Shown here piece by piece: positions 7,267 to 15,194 of a stretch of DNA of 17,031 bases. The position numbers and the translations under genes are program-made. Every line of letters begins with the position of its first letter. The stretch's first letter is position 1. This DNA comes from Gammaproteobacteria bacterium (GTDB lineage Bacteria > Pseudomonadota > Gammaproteobacteria > Steroidobacterales > Steroidobacteraceae). The notes below the pieces were generated by a model. It worked only from the letters and a program-made list of their open reading frames with translations, did not search any database and was not told where the DNA came from. Location: positions 1-17,031 of the forward strand of contig JASHUC010000354.1 of the NCBI GenBank assembly GCA_030040235.1, given 5' to 3'.

Positions 7267-8178
7267 ATGACAGAGCTGGAACACCGCAGCGATCGCTGGG
7301 TCTCCGCTACGCTATCGGTGCTAATGCACGGGGCGCTGGTCGGCGCGCTCGTGTACGGCTGGTGGAGCTTCCGCCATGCCGCGAGCCAGCAGCCGATGCC
7401 CGCGATCGATGCGACCGTGGTGGGCTCCCAGGCGCTCAACGGCGGAGGGCCCCCGAAGCACGCATCACCCCCCCACCACGTGGCCGCAATTCCGCCGCCG
7501 CCCCCGCCCATCGAGGACGACCAGACGACTCCGACGCCGCCTCCCGCTGTGCCTGAGCCCAAGCCAAAGCCCGTAGACACTGCAGCCGAACAGCAATCGC
7601 AAGCCGAGGCGCAGGAGCGGGCGGACCAGCAGCGCAAGGCGGAGGAGGAGAAGGCCGAGCGCAAGGCGCAGCAGGAGCAGGAGGCGAAGGCCGAGGCTGA
7701 GCGCAAGGCGAAGGAGGAAGCGGCGGCGAAGGAGCGGGAGCGGCTCGCGGAGGCCAAGCGCAAGGCGGACGAAGCGCGCAAGGCCGAGGAGGCGCGCCGC
7801 GCGGCGGAGGCCCAGGAGCTCGCCGCCAACCAGTCCGATATCCAGCAGAACATCGACAGCGAGGAGCGCTCGCTCGCGGCACAGTCAGGCCCGGCCATTG
7901 CGAGCTGGAAACAGCTGATCGAGGCGCGGATCCACCAGGCCTGGATCCAGCCGCCCACCGTGCGCTCGGGGCTCGACTGCACCCTCACGGTGACGCAGGT
8001 GCCGGGCGGCCAGATCGTCAACGTGAAGCTCGGTTCCTGTAACGGAGATGCAGCAGTGCAGCAATCGATCGTGGATGCCGCCTATCGCGCCTCGCCCCTG
8101 CCTGCGCCACCCGACCCTGCGCTGTTCGTCCGCGAGCTCACCGTTCATTTCACTCACAACGACTCGACCACACCATGA
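7267..8178 (+). CDS. tolA: TolA, trans-periplasmic force-transducing protein
   Basis: A 303-residue protein that links the TolQR motor in the inner membrane to TolB/Pal at the outer membrane. Its membrane anchor (about 12-34) keeps S17, H21 and L28 of the SHLS motif that meets TolQR, with the final Ser shifted. A proline-rich linker follows, including six consecutive prolines (76-81). Residues 105-187 form a long charged helix rich in Ala, Glu, Lys and Arg, with repeats of the AExxRKA type. The C-terminal domain III (about 208-298) has SWKQLIEARIHQAWIQP and two cysteines, C238 and C258, placed for the conserved disulfide. The helical domain is shorter than in E. coli TolA (421 aa). The ATG lies 17 bases after tolR with no strong ribosome binding site; its stop overlaps the tolB start. 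Confidence 0.95.
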   Translation: MTELEHRSDRWVSATLSVLMHGALVGALVYGWWSFRHAASQQPMPAIDATVVGSQALNGGGPPKHASPPHHVAAIPPPPPPIEDDQTTPTPPPAVPEPKPKPVDTAAEQQSQAEAQERADQQRKAEEEKAERKAQQEQEAKAEAERKAKEEAAAKERERLAEAKRKADEARKAEEARRAAEAQELAANQSDIQQNIDSEERSLAAQSGPAIASWKQLIEARIHQAWIQPPTVRSGLDCTLTVTQVPGGQIVNVKLGSCNGDAAVQQSIVDAAYRASPLPAPPDPALFVRELTVHFTHNDSTTP

Positions 8179-9506
8179 CAGTTTTGAAGAGCCGATCAAG
8201 CGCCGGCGCGGCCCTGCTCGGCGCAGCGTTCCTGACCTGCGTCGCGCTCACCGCACGCGCGCAGCTGCAAATCGAGGTCACCTCGGGCGTCACCGACCCC
8301 ATTCCCATCGCCATCGTGCCGTTCGCAGGTGGAGCGGCGGCCGACCCGACCGCGGGGTCCGACGTTGCGGGCGTCGTCGAGCACGACCTCGAGAGCACCG
8401 GCCGCTTCCGCCCCATGCCGCGCAATCAGATGCGGACAACGCCGGCCGACGCCAAGGACGTGGTGCTGCCCGACTGGCGCGCCGCCGGCAATGACTACGT
8501 GGCCGTCGGCCGCGTGAGCGCGCTCGATGGCGGGCAGCTCGCGGTGGATTTCCAGCTCCTCAATGCGCTCGATAGCGAGCAGCTCGCGAACCAGCGCTTC
8601 GCCGGTCCCCCGAGCGCACTGCGCGATGCCGCCCACCGCGTGAGCGATGTGATCTACCAGAAGATTCTCGGCGTACCCGGCGCGTTCGCGACGCGCATCG
8701 CGTACGTCGCCGTGGAAGGGGCGCCTCCCGCGCAACACTTCCAACTCGTCGTCGCGGATGCCGACGGCGCCAACGCGCACGTGGTGCTCGACTCGCGCCA
8801 GCCGGTGATGTCGCCGGCCTGGTCCCCCGATGGCAACTGGCTCGCGTACGTCTCGTTCGAGAACAGGCGCTCGACGGTGTACGTTCAGCAAGTCAAGACC
8901 GGCGCTCGCCAGCTCGTCTCCGCGCGCGCCGGCATCAACGGAGCACCGTCCTGGTCGCCGGACGGGCACAAGCTCGCCCTCGCGCTGAGCGGCAGTGACG
9001 GCAATCCCGAGATCTACACGCTCGATCTGTCGAACCAGCAGCTCACGCGCCTTACCGATGACCCCTCGATCAATACCGAGCCGGTATGGGCCCCCGACGG
9101 GCGCTCGATCTACTTCACCTCCGATCGCGGCGGCGGTCCCCAGGTCTACCAGATCGTGTTCGGCCCCGACCAGCGTCCGAAGCGGATCACCTTCGACGGG
9201 ACCTACAATGCGCGTCCGCGCATCTCCCCGGATGGCACCCAGCTCGCGACCGTGAGCCTCGAGCAGGGCGGCTACTGCATCGCCGTGCAGGATCTGGCGA
9301 GCGGCACCGTCCGGGTGCTCTCGCAAGGCCCGCTCGACAGCTCACCGAGCTTCGCACCGAACGGCGCGATGCTCATTTATGCGAGCACCGACCACGGCCA
9401 GGTGGTCCTGAAGCGCGTCTCGCTCGATGGTCTCACCTCGCAGCGACTCGCCTCGAGCCACGCCGACGTGCGCGATCCGGTGTGGGGACCGTTTCTGCAC
9501 CCCTGA
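8175..9506 (+). CDS. tolB: TolB, periplasmic beta-propeller of the Tol-Pal system
   Basis: A 443-residue exported protein (E. coli TolB 430). The signal peptide covers about residues 1-29, with a likely cut in ARA|QLQIEV. The N-terminal domain (about 30-165) includes IPIAIVPFAG and VAVGRVSALDGGQLAVDFQL. The rest is a six-bladed propeller with repeated PD40 motifs such as SPAWSPDGNWLAYVSFEN, GAPSWSPDGHKLALALS, TEPVWAPDGRSIYFTSDRGG and ARPRISPDGTQLAT. The propeller binds Pal, and the N-terminus binds TolA. The ATG overlaps the tolA stop as ATGA, so the two are translationally coupled. Confidence 0.97.
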   Translation: MTVLKSRSSAGAALLGAAFLTCVALTARAQLQIEVTSGVTDPIPIAIVPFAGGAAADPTAGSDVAGVVEHDLESTGRFRPMPRNQMRTTPADAKDVVLPDWRAAGNDYVAVGRVSALDGGQLAVDFQLLNALDSEQLANQRFAGPPSALRDAAHRVSDVIYQKILGVPGAFATRIAYVAVEGAPPAQHFQLVVADADGANAHVVLDSRQPVMSPAWSPDGNWLAYVSFENRRSTVYVQQVKTGARQLVSARAGINGAPSWSPDGHKLALALSGSDGNPEIYTLDLSNQQLTRLTDDPSINTEPVWAPDGRSIYFTSDRGGGPQVYQIVFGPDQRPKRITFDGTYNARPRISPDGTQLATVSLEQGGYCIAVQDLASGTVRVLSQGPLDSSPSFAPNGAMLIYASTDHGQVVLKRVSLDGLTSQRLASSHADVRDPVWGPFLHP

Positions 9507-9531
9507 ATTGTGTTAAAAAGCCCGCACAAAC

Positions 9532-9537
9532 GGAGGG
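9532..9537 (+). promoter_or_regulatory. Ribosome binding site deciding the pal start
   Basis: GGAGGG lies six bases before ATG at 9544 but only three before the adjacent in-frame GTG at 9541. Normal spacing favours ATG 9544 and a 181-residue Pal. Confidence 0.6.
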
Positions 9538-9543
9538 TATGTG

Positions 9544-10089
9544 ATGCGTAGAACCTTGCCAGTCCTCTTGGCCGCCGCCGCGCTGCTGCTCACGGGCTGC
9601 GCGCACAAGCCGCCGCAGCCTTCGTCCCAGAGCGGTTCGGCGGTGCCGGCAAACCAGGGGGCGGGAGCCGAATCTTCGGGCGCTGCGGGCGCCAACGCGA
9701 ACGGGTCCGCCGGTGCCAACGGGGGCGAGGAGGGACAGGGCCCGGGCGAGGGCTTGCTCGCCAAGCGCACCATCTATTTCGATTTCGACAGCAGCGAGAT
9801 CAAGGGCGATGGCACGGACATCGTCTCGGCGCATGCGAAGTACCTGTCCATGCACCCGAACATTCACGTGCGCCTCGAAGGCAACACCGACGAACGCGGC
9901 TCGCGCGAGTACAACATCGGCCTCGGCGAGCGGCGCGCACAGGCCGTGCGGCGCGCGTTGCTGCTGCAGGGCGCCTCGGATGCGCAGATCAGCACCGTGA
10001 GCTACGGCGCCGAGCGCCCGGTCGATGCCGGCCACGACGAGGCGGCCTGGGCCAAGAACCGCCGCGTCGATATCGTCTATTTGAAGTGA
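9544..10089 (+). CDS. pal: Pal, peptidoglycan-associated outer-membrane lipoprotein
   Basis: A 181-residue lipoprotein that ties the outer membrane to peptidoglycan and is recruited to the division site by TolB. The signal ends in the lipobox LTGC with C19 as the lipidated residue; the next residue is Ala, so sorting to the outer membrane is expected. A flexible Ala/Gly/Ser/Asn-rich linker (about 21-72) leads to an OmpA-like domain (75-181). This has IYFDFDSSEI (77-86) and NTDERGSREYNIGLGERRA (114-132), which binds diaminopimelate in the peptide stem. The linker is somewhat longer than in E. coli Pal (173 aa). It follows tolB by 37 bases, a short AT-rich stretch. Confidence 0.96.
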   Translation: MRRTLPVLLAAAALLLTGCAHKPPQPSSQSGSAVPANQGAGAESSGAAGANANGSAGANGGEEGQGPGEGLLAKRTIYFDFDSSEIKGDGTDIVSAHAKYLSMHPNIHVRLEGNTDERGSREYNIGLGERRAQAVRRALLLQGASDAQISTVSYGAERPVDAGHDEAAWAKNRRVDIVYLK

Positions 10090-10102
10090 TCGGCGGAAGA
10101 TA

Positions 10103-10150
10103 ACGCTCGCGAGCCGCGCGGAGGCGAGCTCCCCCGCGGGGACGCTCGCG
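10103..10150 (+). promoter_or_regulatory. Hairpin with alternative pairing between pal and cpoB
   Basis: A near-perfect stem-loop spans 10124-10149: GCGAGC then TCCCC, a CGC loop, GGGGA, one bulged C, and GCTCGC, giving 11 base pairs. The 9-base sequence ACGCTCGCG occurs twice, at 10103-10111 and 10142-10150, so the central GCGAGC (10124-10129) can pair with either copy but not both. There is no U-run, so it is not a normal terminator. It ends 12 bases before the cpoB ribosome binding site. It may protect the upstream pal message from 3' decay or adjust cpoB translation; both are inference. Confidence 0.5.
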
Positions 10151-10161
10151 CGAAGCGGCAC

Positions 10162-10170
10162 AGGAGGAGG
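10162..10170 (+). promoter_or_regulatory. Strong ribosome binding site of cpoB
   Basis: AGGAGGAGG ends seven bases before the ATG at 10178. It is the strongest Shine-Dalgarno in the window, so cpoB can be translated independently of pal even though they are probably co-transcribed. Confidence 0.7.
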
Positions 10171-10177
10171 TGCTCTC

Positions 10178-10972
10178 ATGCGCACGATGATCGCTTGCGC
10201 GGGCCTCGGGCTTGCGGTGCTCACCTTTGCAGGCTGCGCCACCACACCGGAGGAAGATCCGGTGCTGCAGGGCAGGCTCACCAACCTCGATTCGAGGACC
10301 ACGCGGATCGAGCGGGTGATCTCGAATCAGAGCCTGCTGTCGCTCGCGCAGAACATCGAGCAGCTGCAGGACCAGGTGCGGATTCTGCAGGGACGCGTCG
10401 ATGAGCTCGAGAACCAGAACGAGGCGCTGCGCAAGCAGCAGCTCGCCTTCTATAACGATCTCGATCGGCGCATCGGCCGGCTGAGCGCGGGCGACGGGGG
10501 CGGCGCCGGTGGTGGTGCGGGTGCCGGGTCCACCGGATCGAACGTCGCGCCCTCCACCATTGCGCCGGGGACCGAGCAGAGCGCCTACATGCAGGCGCTC
10601 GATCAGCTCAAGAACGGCAAGTATCCGGACGCCGTCAGCAGCCTCGAGCAGTTCCTCTCGACGTACCCCAAGAGCGATCTGGCCGACAACGCGCAGTACT
10701 GGCTCGGCGAGTCGTACTACGCGTCGAAGAATTTCCCCAAGGCGGCCGAAGCCTTCAAGGCAGTCATTGATCAATATCCCAACTCGCGCAAAGCCCCCGA
10801 TGCGCTCCTCAAGCTCGGCTACACTCAGTTCGAGCTCAAGCAGTATCCCGAGTCGCACGCGACACTCACGGATGTGGTACGGCGCTTTCCGGGCACCGAT
10901 GCTGCGAAGCTCGCCAGCGACCGGCTGCAATTCTTCTCTGCGAGCGGCCAGTCGAGCACCGGTGCGCAGTGA
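10178..10972 (+). CDS. cpoB: CpoB/YbgF, coordinator of cell-wall synthesis and Tol-Pal
   Basis: A 264-residue periplasmic TPR protein that in E. coli links PBP1b-LpoB synthesis to Tol constriction by binding TolA and PBP1b. After the signal, a heptad-rich coiled coil (about 29-103, with VLQGRLTNLDSRTTRIERV and IEQLQDQVRILQGRVDELEN) should trimerise. A Gly/Ser linker (105-121) follows, then TPR repeats (about 135-255) with YPDAVSSLEQFLSTYPKSDL, AQYWLGESYYASKNFPKAAE and KAPDALLKLGYTQFELKQYP. The signal ends FAGC (C20), which resembles a lipobox, whereas E. coli CpoB is a soluble protein with an ordinary signal; this one may be lipid-anchored. It completes the tol-pal cluster and is 24 bases before queE. 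Confidence 0.93.
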   Translation: MRTMIACAGLGLAVLTFAGCATTPEEDPVLQGRLTNLDSRTTRIERVISNQSLLSLAQNIEQLQDQVRILQGRVDELENQNEALRKQQLAFYNDLDRRIGRLSAGDGGGAGGGAGAGSTGSNVAPSTIAPGTEQSAYMQALDQLKNGKYPDAVSSLEQFLSTYPKSDLADNAQYWLGESYYASKNFPKAAEAFKAVIDQYPNSRKAPDALLKLGYTQFELKQYPESHATLTDVVRRFPGTDAAKLASDRLQFFSASGQSSTGAQ

Positions 10973-10996
10973 GCGCCCGGATCCTATGCGTGCGCA

Positions 10997-11638
10997 ATGT
11001 CGCGCCTGAAGGTCACGGAGGTCTTTCACTCGCTGCAGGGCGAGGCCGATAGCGTCGGGATACCGACCGTATTCATTCGACTGACCGGCTGTCCTCTGCG
11101 CTGCCAGTACTGCGATACCGCCTACGCCTTTCACGGCGGGGAGTGGTGGACGATCGCGGCGCTCGTCCGTCGCGTCCACGAGCTCGGCTCGCGATATGTC
11201 TGCGTCACCGGCGGGGAGCCGCTGGCGCAGAAAAGCTGCCTCGAGCTTCTCTCGAGACTCTGTGACGAGGGGTTGCGGGTCTCGCTCGAGACGAGCGGCG
11301 CGATGTTGCTCGATGCGGTCGACCCGCGCGTGGTACTCGTCGTCGATGTGAAGACGCCCGGCTCCGGGGAGGAGCGGCGCAACCGCTACGGGGAGCTCGG
11401 TCGTCTCACCCCGAAGGATCAGACGAAGTTCGTGATCTGCAGCCGCGAGGACTACGAATGGAGCCGCGCGAAGCTCGAGGAGCTCAAGCTCCCCGAGCGC
11501 TGCTCGGTGCTCTTCTCCCCGAGCCACGGCGAGCTCGCCGCGCGCGAGCTCGCGGACTGGATCCTCGAGGACCGGCTTCCGGTGCGATTTCAGATCCAGC
11601 TCCACAAATACCTGTGGGGGAATGTGGCGGGAAAGTGA
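10997..11638 (+). CDS. queE: QueE, 7-carboxy-7-deazaguanine synthase (radical SAM)
   Basis: A 213-residue radical S-adenosylmethionine enzyme that contracts 6-carboxytetrahydropterin to 7-carboxy-7-deazaguanine, the step before QueC in queuosine precursor synthesis. The cluster-binding motif is C32-x3-C36-x2-C39 in [16 protein letters not shown]. The N-terminal [20 protein letters not shown] contacts substrate, and VTGGEP (70-75) is the SAM-binding glycine motif. The C-terminal IQLHKYLWG is typical of the Pseudomonas-type enzyme. The ATG at 10997 has no strong ribosome binding site. Its stop overlaps the queC ATG (TGATG). Confidence 0.96.
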   Translation: MSRLKVTEVFHSLQGEADSVGIPTVFIRLTGCPLRCQYCDTAYAFHGGEWWTIAALVRRVHELGSRYVCVTGGEPLAQKSCLELLSRLCDEGLRVSLETSGAMLLDAVDPRVVLVVDVKTPGSGEERRNRYGELGRLTPKDQTKFVICSREDYEWSRAKLEELKLPERCSVLFSPSHGELAARELADWILEDRLPVRFQIQLHKYLWGNVAGK

Positions 11639-12312
11639 TGACCGAAGATCGTGCCGTGGTGCTCTTGTCCGGCGGGCTGGATTCGGCGACGACGCTCGCC
11701 ATCGCTCGCGGTCGCGGCTTCGCCTGCTTTGCGCTCTCGGTCGAGTACGGTCAGAGGCATGTCGCCGAGCTCAATGCCGCGGCAAAGGTCGCACGCACCC
11801 TCGGTGCAGCGGAGCACCGTGTGATGCACATCGATCTCGCCGGCATCGGCGGCTCGGCGCTCACGGATCACCGGATCGCCGTTCCGGAGAGCCCCACGAG
11901 CGGCATCCCCGCCACCTACGTTCCGGCGCGCAACACGATGATGCTCGCCCTCGCCCTCGGGTGGGCCGAGGTGCTCGCCGCGCGCGATATCTTCCTCGGC
12001 GTGAACCACCTCGATTACAGCGGGTATCCGGATTGCCGCCCCGAGTTCATCGCGGCATTCGAGCGCCTCGCGCAGCTTGCGACCAAGGCAGGTGTGGAAG
12101 GCAACCCATGCCGCATCCACGCTCCGCTCATCGAGTGGACGAAGGCGCAGATCATTCGCGAGGGCGTGCGGCTCGGGCTCGACTACGGCATCACCGTCTC
12201 GTGCTACCAGCCGGACGATGAGGGACGCGCGTGCGGACGGTGCGACTCGTGCCGGATTCGCCGCGCGGGGTTCGAAGGGGCCGGTGTGGCGGATCCGACG
12301 CGATATCGCTAA
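11638..12312 (+). CDS. queC: QueC, 7-cyano-7-deazaguanine (preQ0) synthase
   Basis: A 224-residue ATP-dependent enzyme that converts 7-carboxy-7-deazaguanine and ammonia to preQ0. The PP-loop motif SGGLDS is at 11-16, followed by [11 protein letters not shown] (35-45). [10 protein letters not shown] (94-103) and [17 protein letters not shown] (121-137) form the nucleotide and substrate pocket. A zinc site near the C-terminus uses C189, C199, C202 and C205 in [19 protein letters not shown]. Length is normal for the family. It overlaps queE by one base and its TAA overlaps the stop of the convergent nitroreductase. QueD and QueF are not in this window. Confidence 0.97.
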   Translation: MTEDRAVVLLSGGLDSATTLAIARGRGFACFALSVEYGQRHVAELNAAAKVARTLGAAEHRVMHIDLAGIGGSALTDHRIAVPESPTSGIPATYVPARNTMMLALALGWAEVLAARDIFLGVNHLDYSGYPDCRPEFIAAFERLAQLATKAGVEGNPCRIHAPLIEWTKAQIIREGVRLGLDYGITVSCYQPDDEGRACGRCDSCRIRRAGFEGAGVADPTRYR

Positions 12313-12986
12313 GTCTCGAAGCCACGAATCCTCGCGAAGTCCTCGAGCCCGGCACGATCGGTCTCCAAGCGATTGATCGGTGCGGACTCGTCGCGATAGC
12401 CGAGCGACATGCCGCAGAAGAGCATCAGCTCGGGCGGCATCCCGAGAAACTCGGCGACCGTCTGGTGCCATCCGGCCCAGGACTCCTGGGGACAGGTGTG
12501 CAGGCCGTGCTCGCGCGCGAGCAGCATGATGTTCTGCATGAACATGCCGATGTCGGCCCATTGATCCTGGCCCATGATCCGATCGAGCGCGAAGAAAAGC
12601 CCCACGGGGGCGCCGAAGAACTCGTAGTTCCTGGCGTACTGCTTGAGCCGCCGCTCCCGCTCCTCGCGTCCGATGCCGATCAGCGCATACAGATCCTCAC
12701 CGCATTTGAAACGCCGGGAGCGATACGGCTCCTTGAGGTTCGGCGGGTAGATGTTGTACTCGGTACCCTCCCCGAGCGGATGATCGACGGCCTTGGCGCG
12801 CACCTTCGCGATCAGCGCCTGCAGAGGCTCTCCCGTCAGGACGTAGACGAACCACGGCTGCAAGTTGCCGCCGGACGGCGCGCGCCGCGCGGCATCGAGG
12901 ATCTGCCGTATGGTCGCCTGCGGCACCGGCGTGTCGAGGAATGCACGGCAGCTCATGCGAGTGGCGATGGCTTGTGAGACGTTCAA
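12309..12986 (-). CDS. Nitroreductase-family flavoprotein
   Basis: A 225-residue FMN-dependent oxidoreductase of the NfsB/PnbA-like nitroreductase fold. The FMN phosphate motif RMSCRAF (10-16) and the [10 protein letters not shown] loop (36-45) are intact. [20 protein letters not shown] (143-162) is the usual dimer-core helix, and [17 protein letters not shown] (191-207) closes the flavin site. Members reduce nitroaromatics, quinones or related acceptors with NAD(P)H; the physiological substrate cannot be read from the sequence. It starts at TTG with an excellent ribosome binding site. It follows the S9 peptidase by 13 bases on the same strand, so the two are probably co-transcribed, and it converges on queC with a four-base overlap of stops. 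Confidence 0.9.
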   Translation of the reverse strand: MNVSQAIATRMSCRAFLDTPVPQATIRQILDAARRAPSGGNLQPWFVYVLTGEPLQALIAKVRAKAVDHPLGEGTEYNIYPPNLKEPYRSRRFKCGEDLYALIGIGREERERRLKQYARNYEFFGAPVGLFFALDRIMGQDQWADIGMFMQNIMLLAREHGLHTCPQESWAGWHQTVAEFLGMPPELMLFCGMSLGYRDESAPINRLETDRAGLEDFARIRGFET

Positions 12987-12991
12987 AGAGA

Positions 12992-12997
12992 CCCTCC
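12992..12997 (-). promoter_or_regulatory. Ribosome binding site supporting the nitroreductase TTG start
   Basis: On the minus strand GGAGGG lies five bases before TTG at 12986. The next in-frame ATG (codon 11) would remove the first Arg of the FMN-binding RMSCR motif, so TTG is preferred. Confidence 0.65.
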
Positions 12998-12999
12998 GC

Positions 13000-15153
13000 T
13001 TACGACCCGCCCAGGGTCATCTCGATGAAGGTGTAGTGGTCCGCTTTCTCGGCGGCTTCCTGGCTCAACGAGGTGCCGAAGTGCCCAGAATCGGAATCGG
13101 TTCGAAAGAGGATCGGGTTTGGGCCGGAGTTGGCCGCGCGAAGCGCGGCGCCGTATTTGCCGCTGTTCCAGGGCGCGACGCGGTTGTCGTTGAGGCCCAC
13201 ATCGAGCAGTACCGCCGGATAGGCGACGTGCGGCTTGATGTGAAGGTAGGCGTCCATCTCGTAAAGCGACTCGAATCCTTCGGGGGTCCTCGGGTCGCCG
13301 AATTCCGCATACTGATTCGCGCCGTTCGTATCTACCCCGAGCCGTGTGGGGTTCAGCATGCCGGCATGGCTGATGGCGGCGCCAAAATGGGTCGGAAACC
13401 GGTCGATCGCGCCTCCGACGATGATGCCGCCCGCGCTTGCGCTGTAGAGCGCGATCCGTTTGGGATTGCTGTAGCCCATCGCCGTGAGCGCATCGGCCGC
13501 GGCCACGAAATCCTCGATGCTGTGATGCTTCTGAATCCCCTTGCCGGCGAGCCGCCAGGCATCGCCCTTCTCGCCGCCACCCCGAATTCCGGCAATGACG
13601 TACAGATGGCCTGCCGCCACCCATTCCAACATCATCGGGTCGAAGCTCGGTTGATCGAGCATGATGCCGTAAGCGCCGTACGCCAGGACGATCGCAAGCG
13701 TTTTGCCATCGGGCCTGTAGTGGGCGGGCTTGAGAATGGTGACCGGCACGCGAGTGCCGTCGAGGCTCTTGGCCTGCGCCGTCTCGGTCTCGACCAGCGC
13801 GCTGTAATCGCGCGGCGAAGATGCACCGAGCTTCAGATCCGTGAGCGCACCGGCATGCGGATCGTAGTCAAAGAGCGTTCGCGGTCGCGTCCACCCCTGA
13901 TAGGTGAAGATCATGCCGTTGCGCTGCGTGTCGGAGTCGATCAACGCCGCCTGGCCGTCGAAGGGGAGGTCGAGTGCATGCGCCTTCCCGTCTTCCCCGA
14001 GACGCAGCAGCCCGTCAACGCCCTGGCGCGTGCGCTTGACGTAGAGCCCGTCGCGGGCCGCAGTGATCCCGGTCACCACCCAATCGGGATCCTGCGCGAG
14101 GAGCACATGCGCGTTGGCGAGACTTGCGTGTGGACGCGAGAGGTCCAGAGCAAGCACCTGACCGTTGGGCGCCTGCCGAACGGATTGCAGGTACAGCGCG
14201 TTGCCGCGCAGGGCGGCGCCCGTGACGCCGTCGGCGTAGCCGACGAGGCAATGGAAGTGCGGGGCGGGGCGCAGCAGCGCGTGCGTCTTGATCGCACAGA
14301 TGCGCACCTCCGGACGCGCTCCCCCGATGAGCATGAGAGTCCACTCGGAGGACGGATCGGTTGCAATCGTGGGGAACTCCTGGGGCATCAGGGGCACGCT
14401 TCGACGGTCACCCGCCTCGGCGAGCGTCACGTCCTGCGAGGAAGGACTGCCCAGCCGGTGGAACCGGGCCCTCATGTCGAGCATCTTGTCCAGCTGTCCC
14501 GCCGGGGCCATCTGCGTGTAGAACACCCCGGTCTCGCCGAGCCACTGCGCCTGGAATTCGCCCCAGATGCGATCGAGGCGATCCGGCAGCGGCTGCCCCG
14601 TGTCCACGTCGTAGAACGAGATCTGGGTGATCTCTTCACCGCCGCGATCGATGTTCACGGCAATCCGCCTGCCGCTGGGTGAGACGCTGTACCCGGTGAT
14701 CGAGGCATGCGCGCCGCCGGTCACGCTGTTGGGATCGAGCAGCACCCTGTCCGTGCCGTCCTCGAGCCGCACGCGGAGGACTCCTTGCTTCCCGGCCGCG
14801 AGCTGCAGGTAGAACACACGATTGCCGACGCGGTGCTGCGAGCGGTCGGTCACGGTACTGGCGCCTGCGAGACTCAATCGCGCGCGCCATTTCTCGAGTG
14901 CCGGCGAGGCATCGAGCCTCGCACGCCCGGCGGTGCCTTGCGCTTGGAGCCACTTCTCGAACGCAGCGTTGTGAGGTCCCTCCATCCACCGGTAGGGGTC
15001 TCGAATGGTGAGGCCGTACAAACGCTCGACCGTGTCGCCGCGCGCCGCGACGGGACCTGCGTCATCGGGCTGGCCTGAGGCTGCGATCGAGGTCGAGAGC
15101 AAAGCAGCCAAGCCGATCGGAAGTGCACGGAGGGATCGCGTGCGATTGCTCAT
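13000..15153 (-). CDS. Exported S9-family prolyl-oligopeptidase-like serine peptidase
   Basis: A 717-residue protein with a signal peptide (about 1-27, likely cut after IAASG). A seven-bladed propeller gate spans about residues 100-445, and an alpha/beta-hydrolase catalytic domain about 450-717. Early residues DPYRWMEGP (52-60) and FEKWLQAQ are typical of prolyl oligopeptidases. The predicted triad is S573 in YSASAGGIIVGGA, D656 in VGLNDNRVAPW and H691 in DSGHFGTS. The nucleophile elbow reads SASAGG rather than the common GGSxGG. The oxyanion-side segments AYGAYGIML (491-499) and AGIRGGGEKGDAW (521-533) are intact, so it should be active in the periplasm on short peptides. The ATG at 15153 has a GGATGGGG upstream. 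It is the first gene of a two-gene unit with the nitroreductase. Confidence 0.93.
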   Translation of the reverse strand: MSNRTRSLRALPIGLAALLSTSIAASGQPDDAGPVAARGDTVERLYGLTIRDPYRWMEGPHNAAFEKWLQAQGTAGRARLDASPALEKWRARLSLAGASTVTDRSQHRVGNRVFYLQLAAGKQGVLRVRLEDGTDRVLLDPNSVTGGAHASITGYSVSPSGRRIAVNIDRGGEEITQISFYDVDTGQPLPDRLDRIWGEFQAQWLGETGVFYTQMAPAGQLDKMLDMRARFHRLGSPSSQDVTLAEAGDRRSVPLMPQEFPTIATDPSSEWTLMLIGGARPEVRICAIKTHALLRPAPHFHCLVGYADGVTGAALRGNALYLQSVRQAPNGQVLALDLSRPHASLANAHVLLAQDPDWVVTGITAARDGLYVKRTRQGVDGLLRLGEDGKAHALDLPFDGQAALIDSDTQRNGMIFTYQGWTRPRTLFDYDPHAGALTDLKLGASSPRDYSALVETETAQAKSLDGTRVPVTILKPAHYRPDGKTLAIVLAYGAYGIMLDQPSFDPMMLEWVAAGHLYVIAGIRGGGEKGDAWRLAGKGIQKHHSIEDFVAAADALTAMGYSNPKRIALYSASAGGIIVGGAIDRFPTHFGAAISHAGMLNPTRLGVDTNGANQYAEFGDPRTPEGFESLYEMDAYLHIKPHVAYPAVLLDVGLNDNRVAPWNSGKYGAALRAANSGPNPILFRTDSDSGHFGTSLSQEAAEKADHYTFIEMTLGGS

Positions 15154-15194
15154 GTTGTAGACCCCATCCGAGGTGACTGCCGGGTGGGCCGAGC

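Noticed and set aside
7600..7830. Repetitive AAG/GCG-rich DNA as a tandem repeat or mobile element
   Set aside because: It encodes the Ala/Glu/Lys-rich helical domain of TolA; the repetition is at the protein level.
9508..9529. TTGTG...CACAA inverted repeat with an A-run between tolB and pal, considered as terminator or pal promoter
   Set aside because: The stem is only five pairs with a 12-base loop and the A-run is in the loop, not a U-tract after the stem. The -10/-35 fit is poor. It may still be a weak internal promoter, but I cannot support it.
9989..11605. A 538-codon open frame on - opposite cpoB and queE
   Set aside because: It spans two conserved + strand genes and their junction and contains no family motif; GC-driven shadow.
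12865..14682. A 605-codon open frame on + antisense to the S9 peptidase
   Set aside because: It mirrors a clearly conserved enzyme, has no domain motifs and no ribosome binding site, and its composition is that of a codon-bias shadow.
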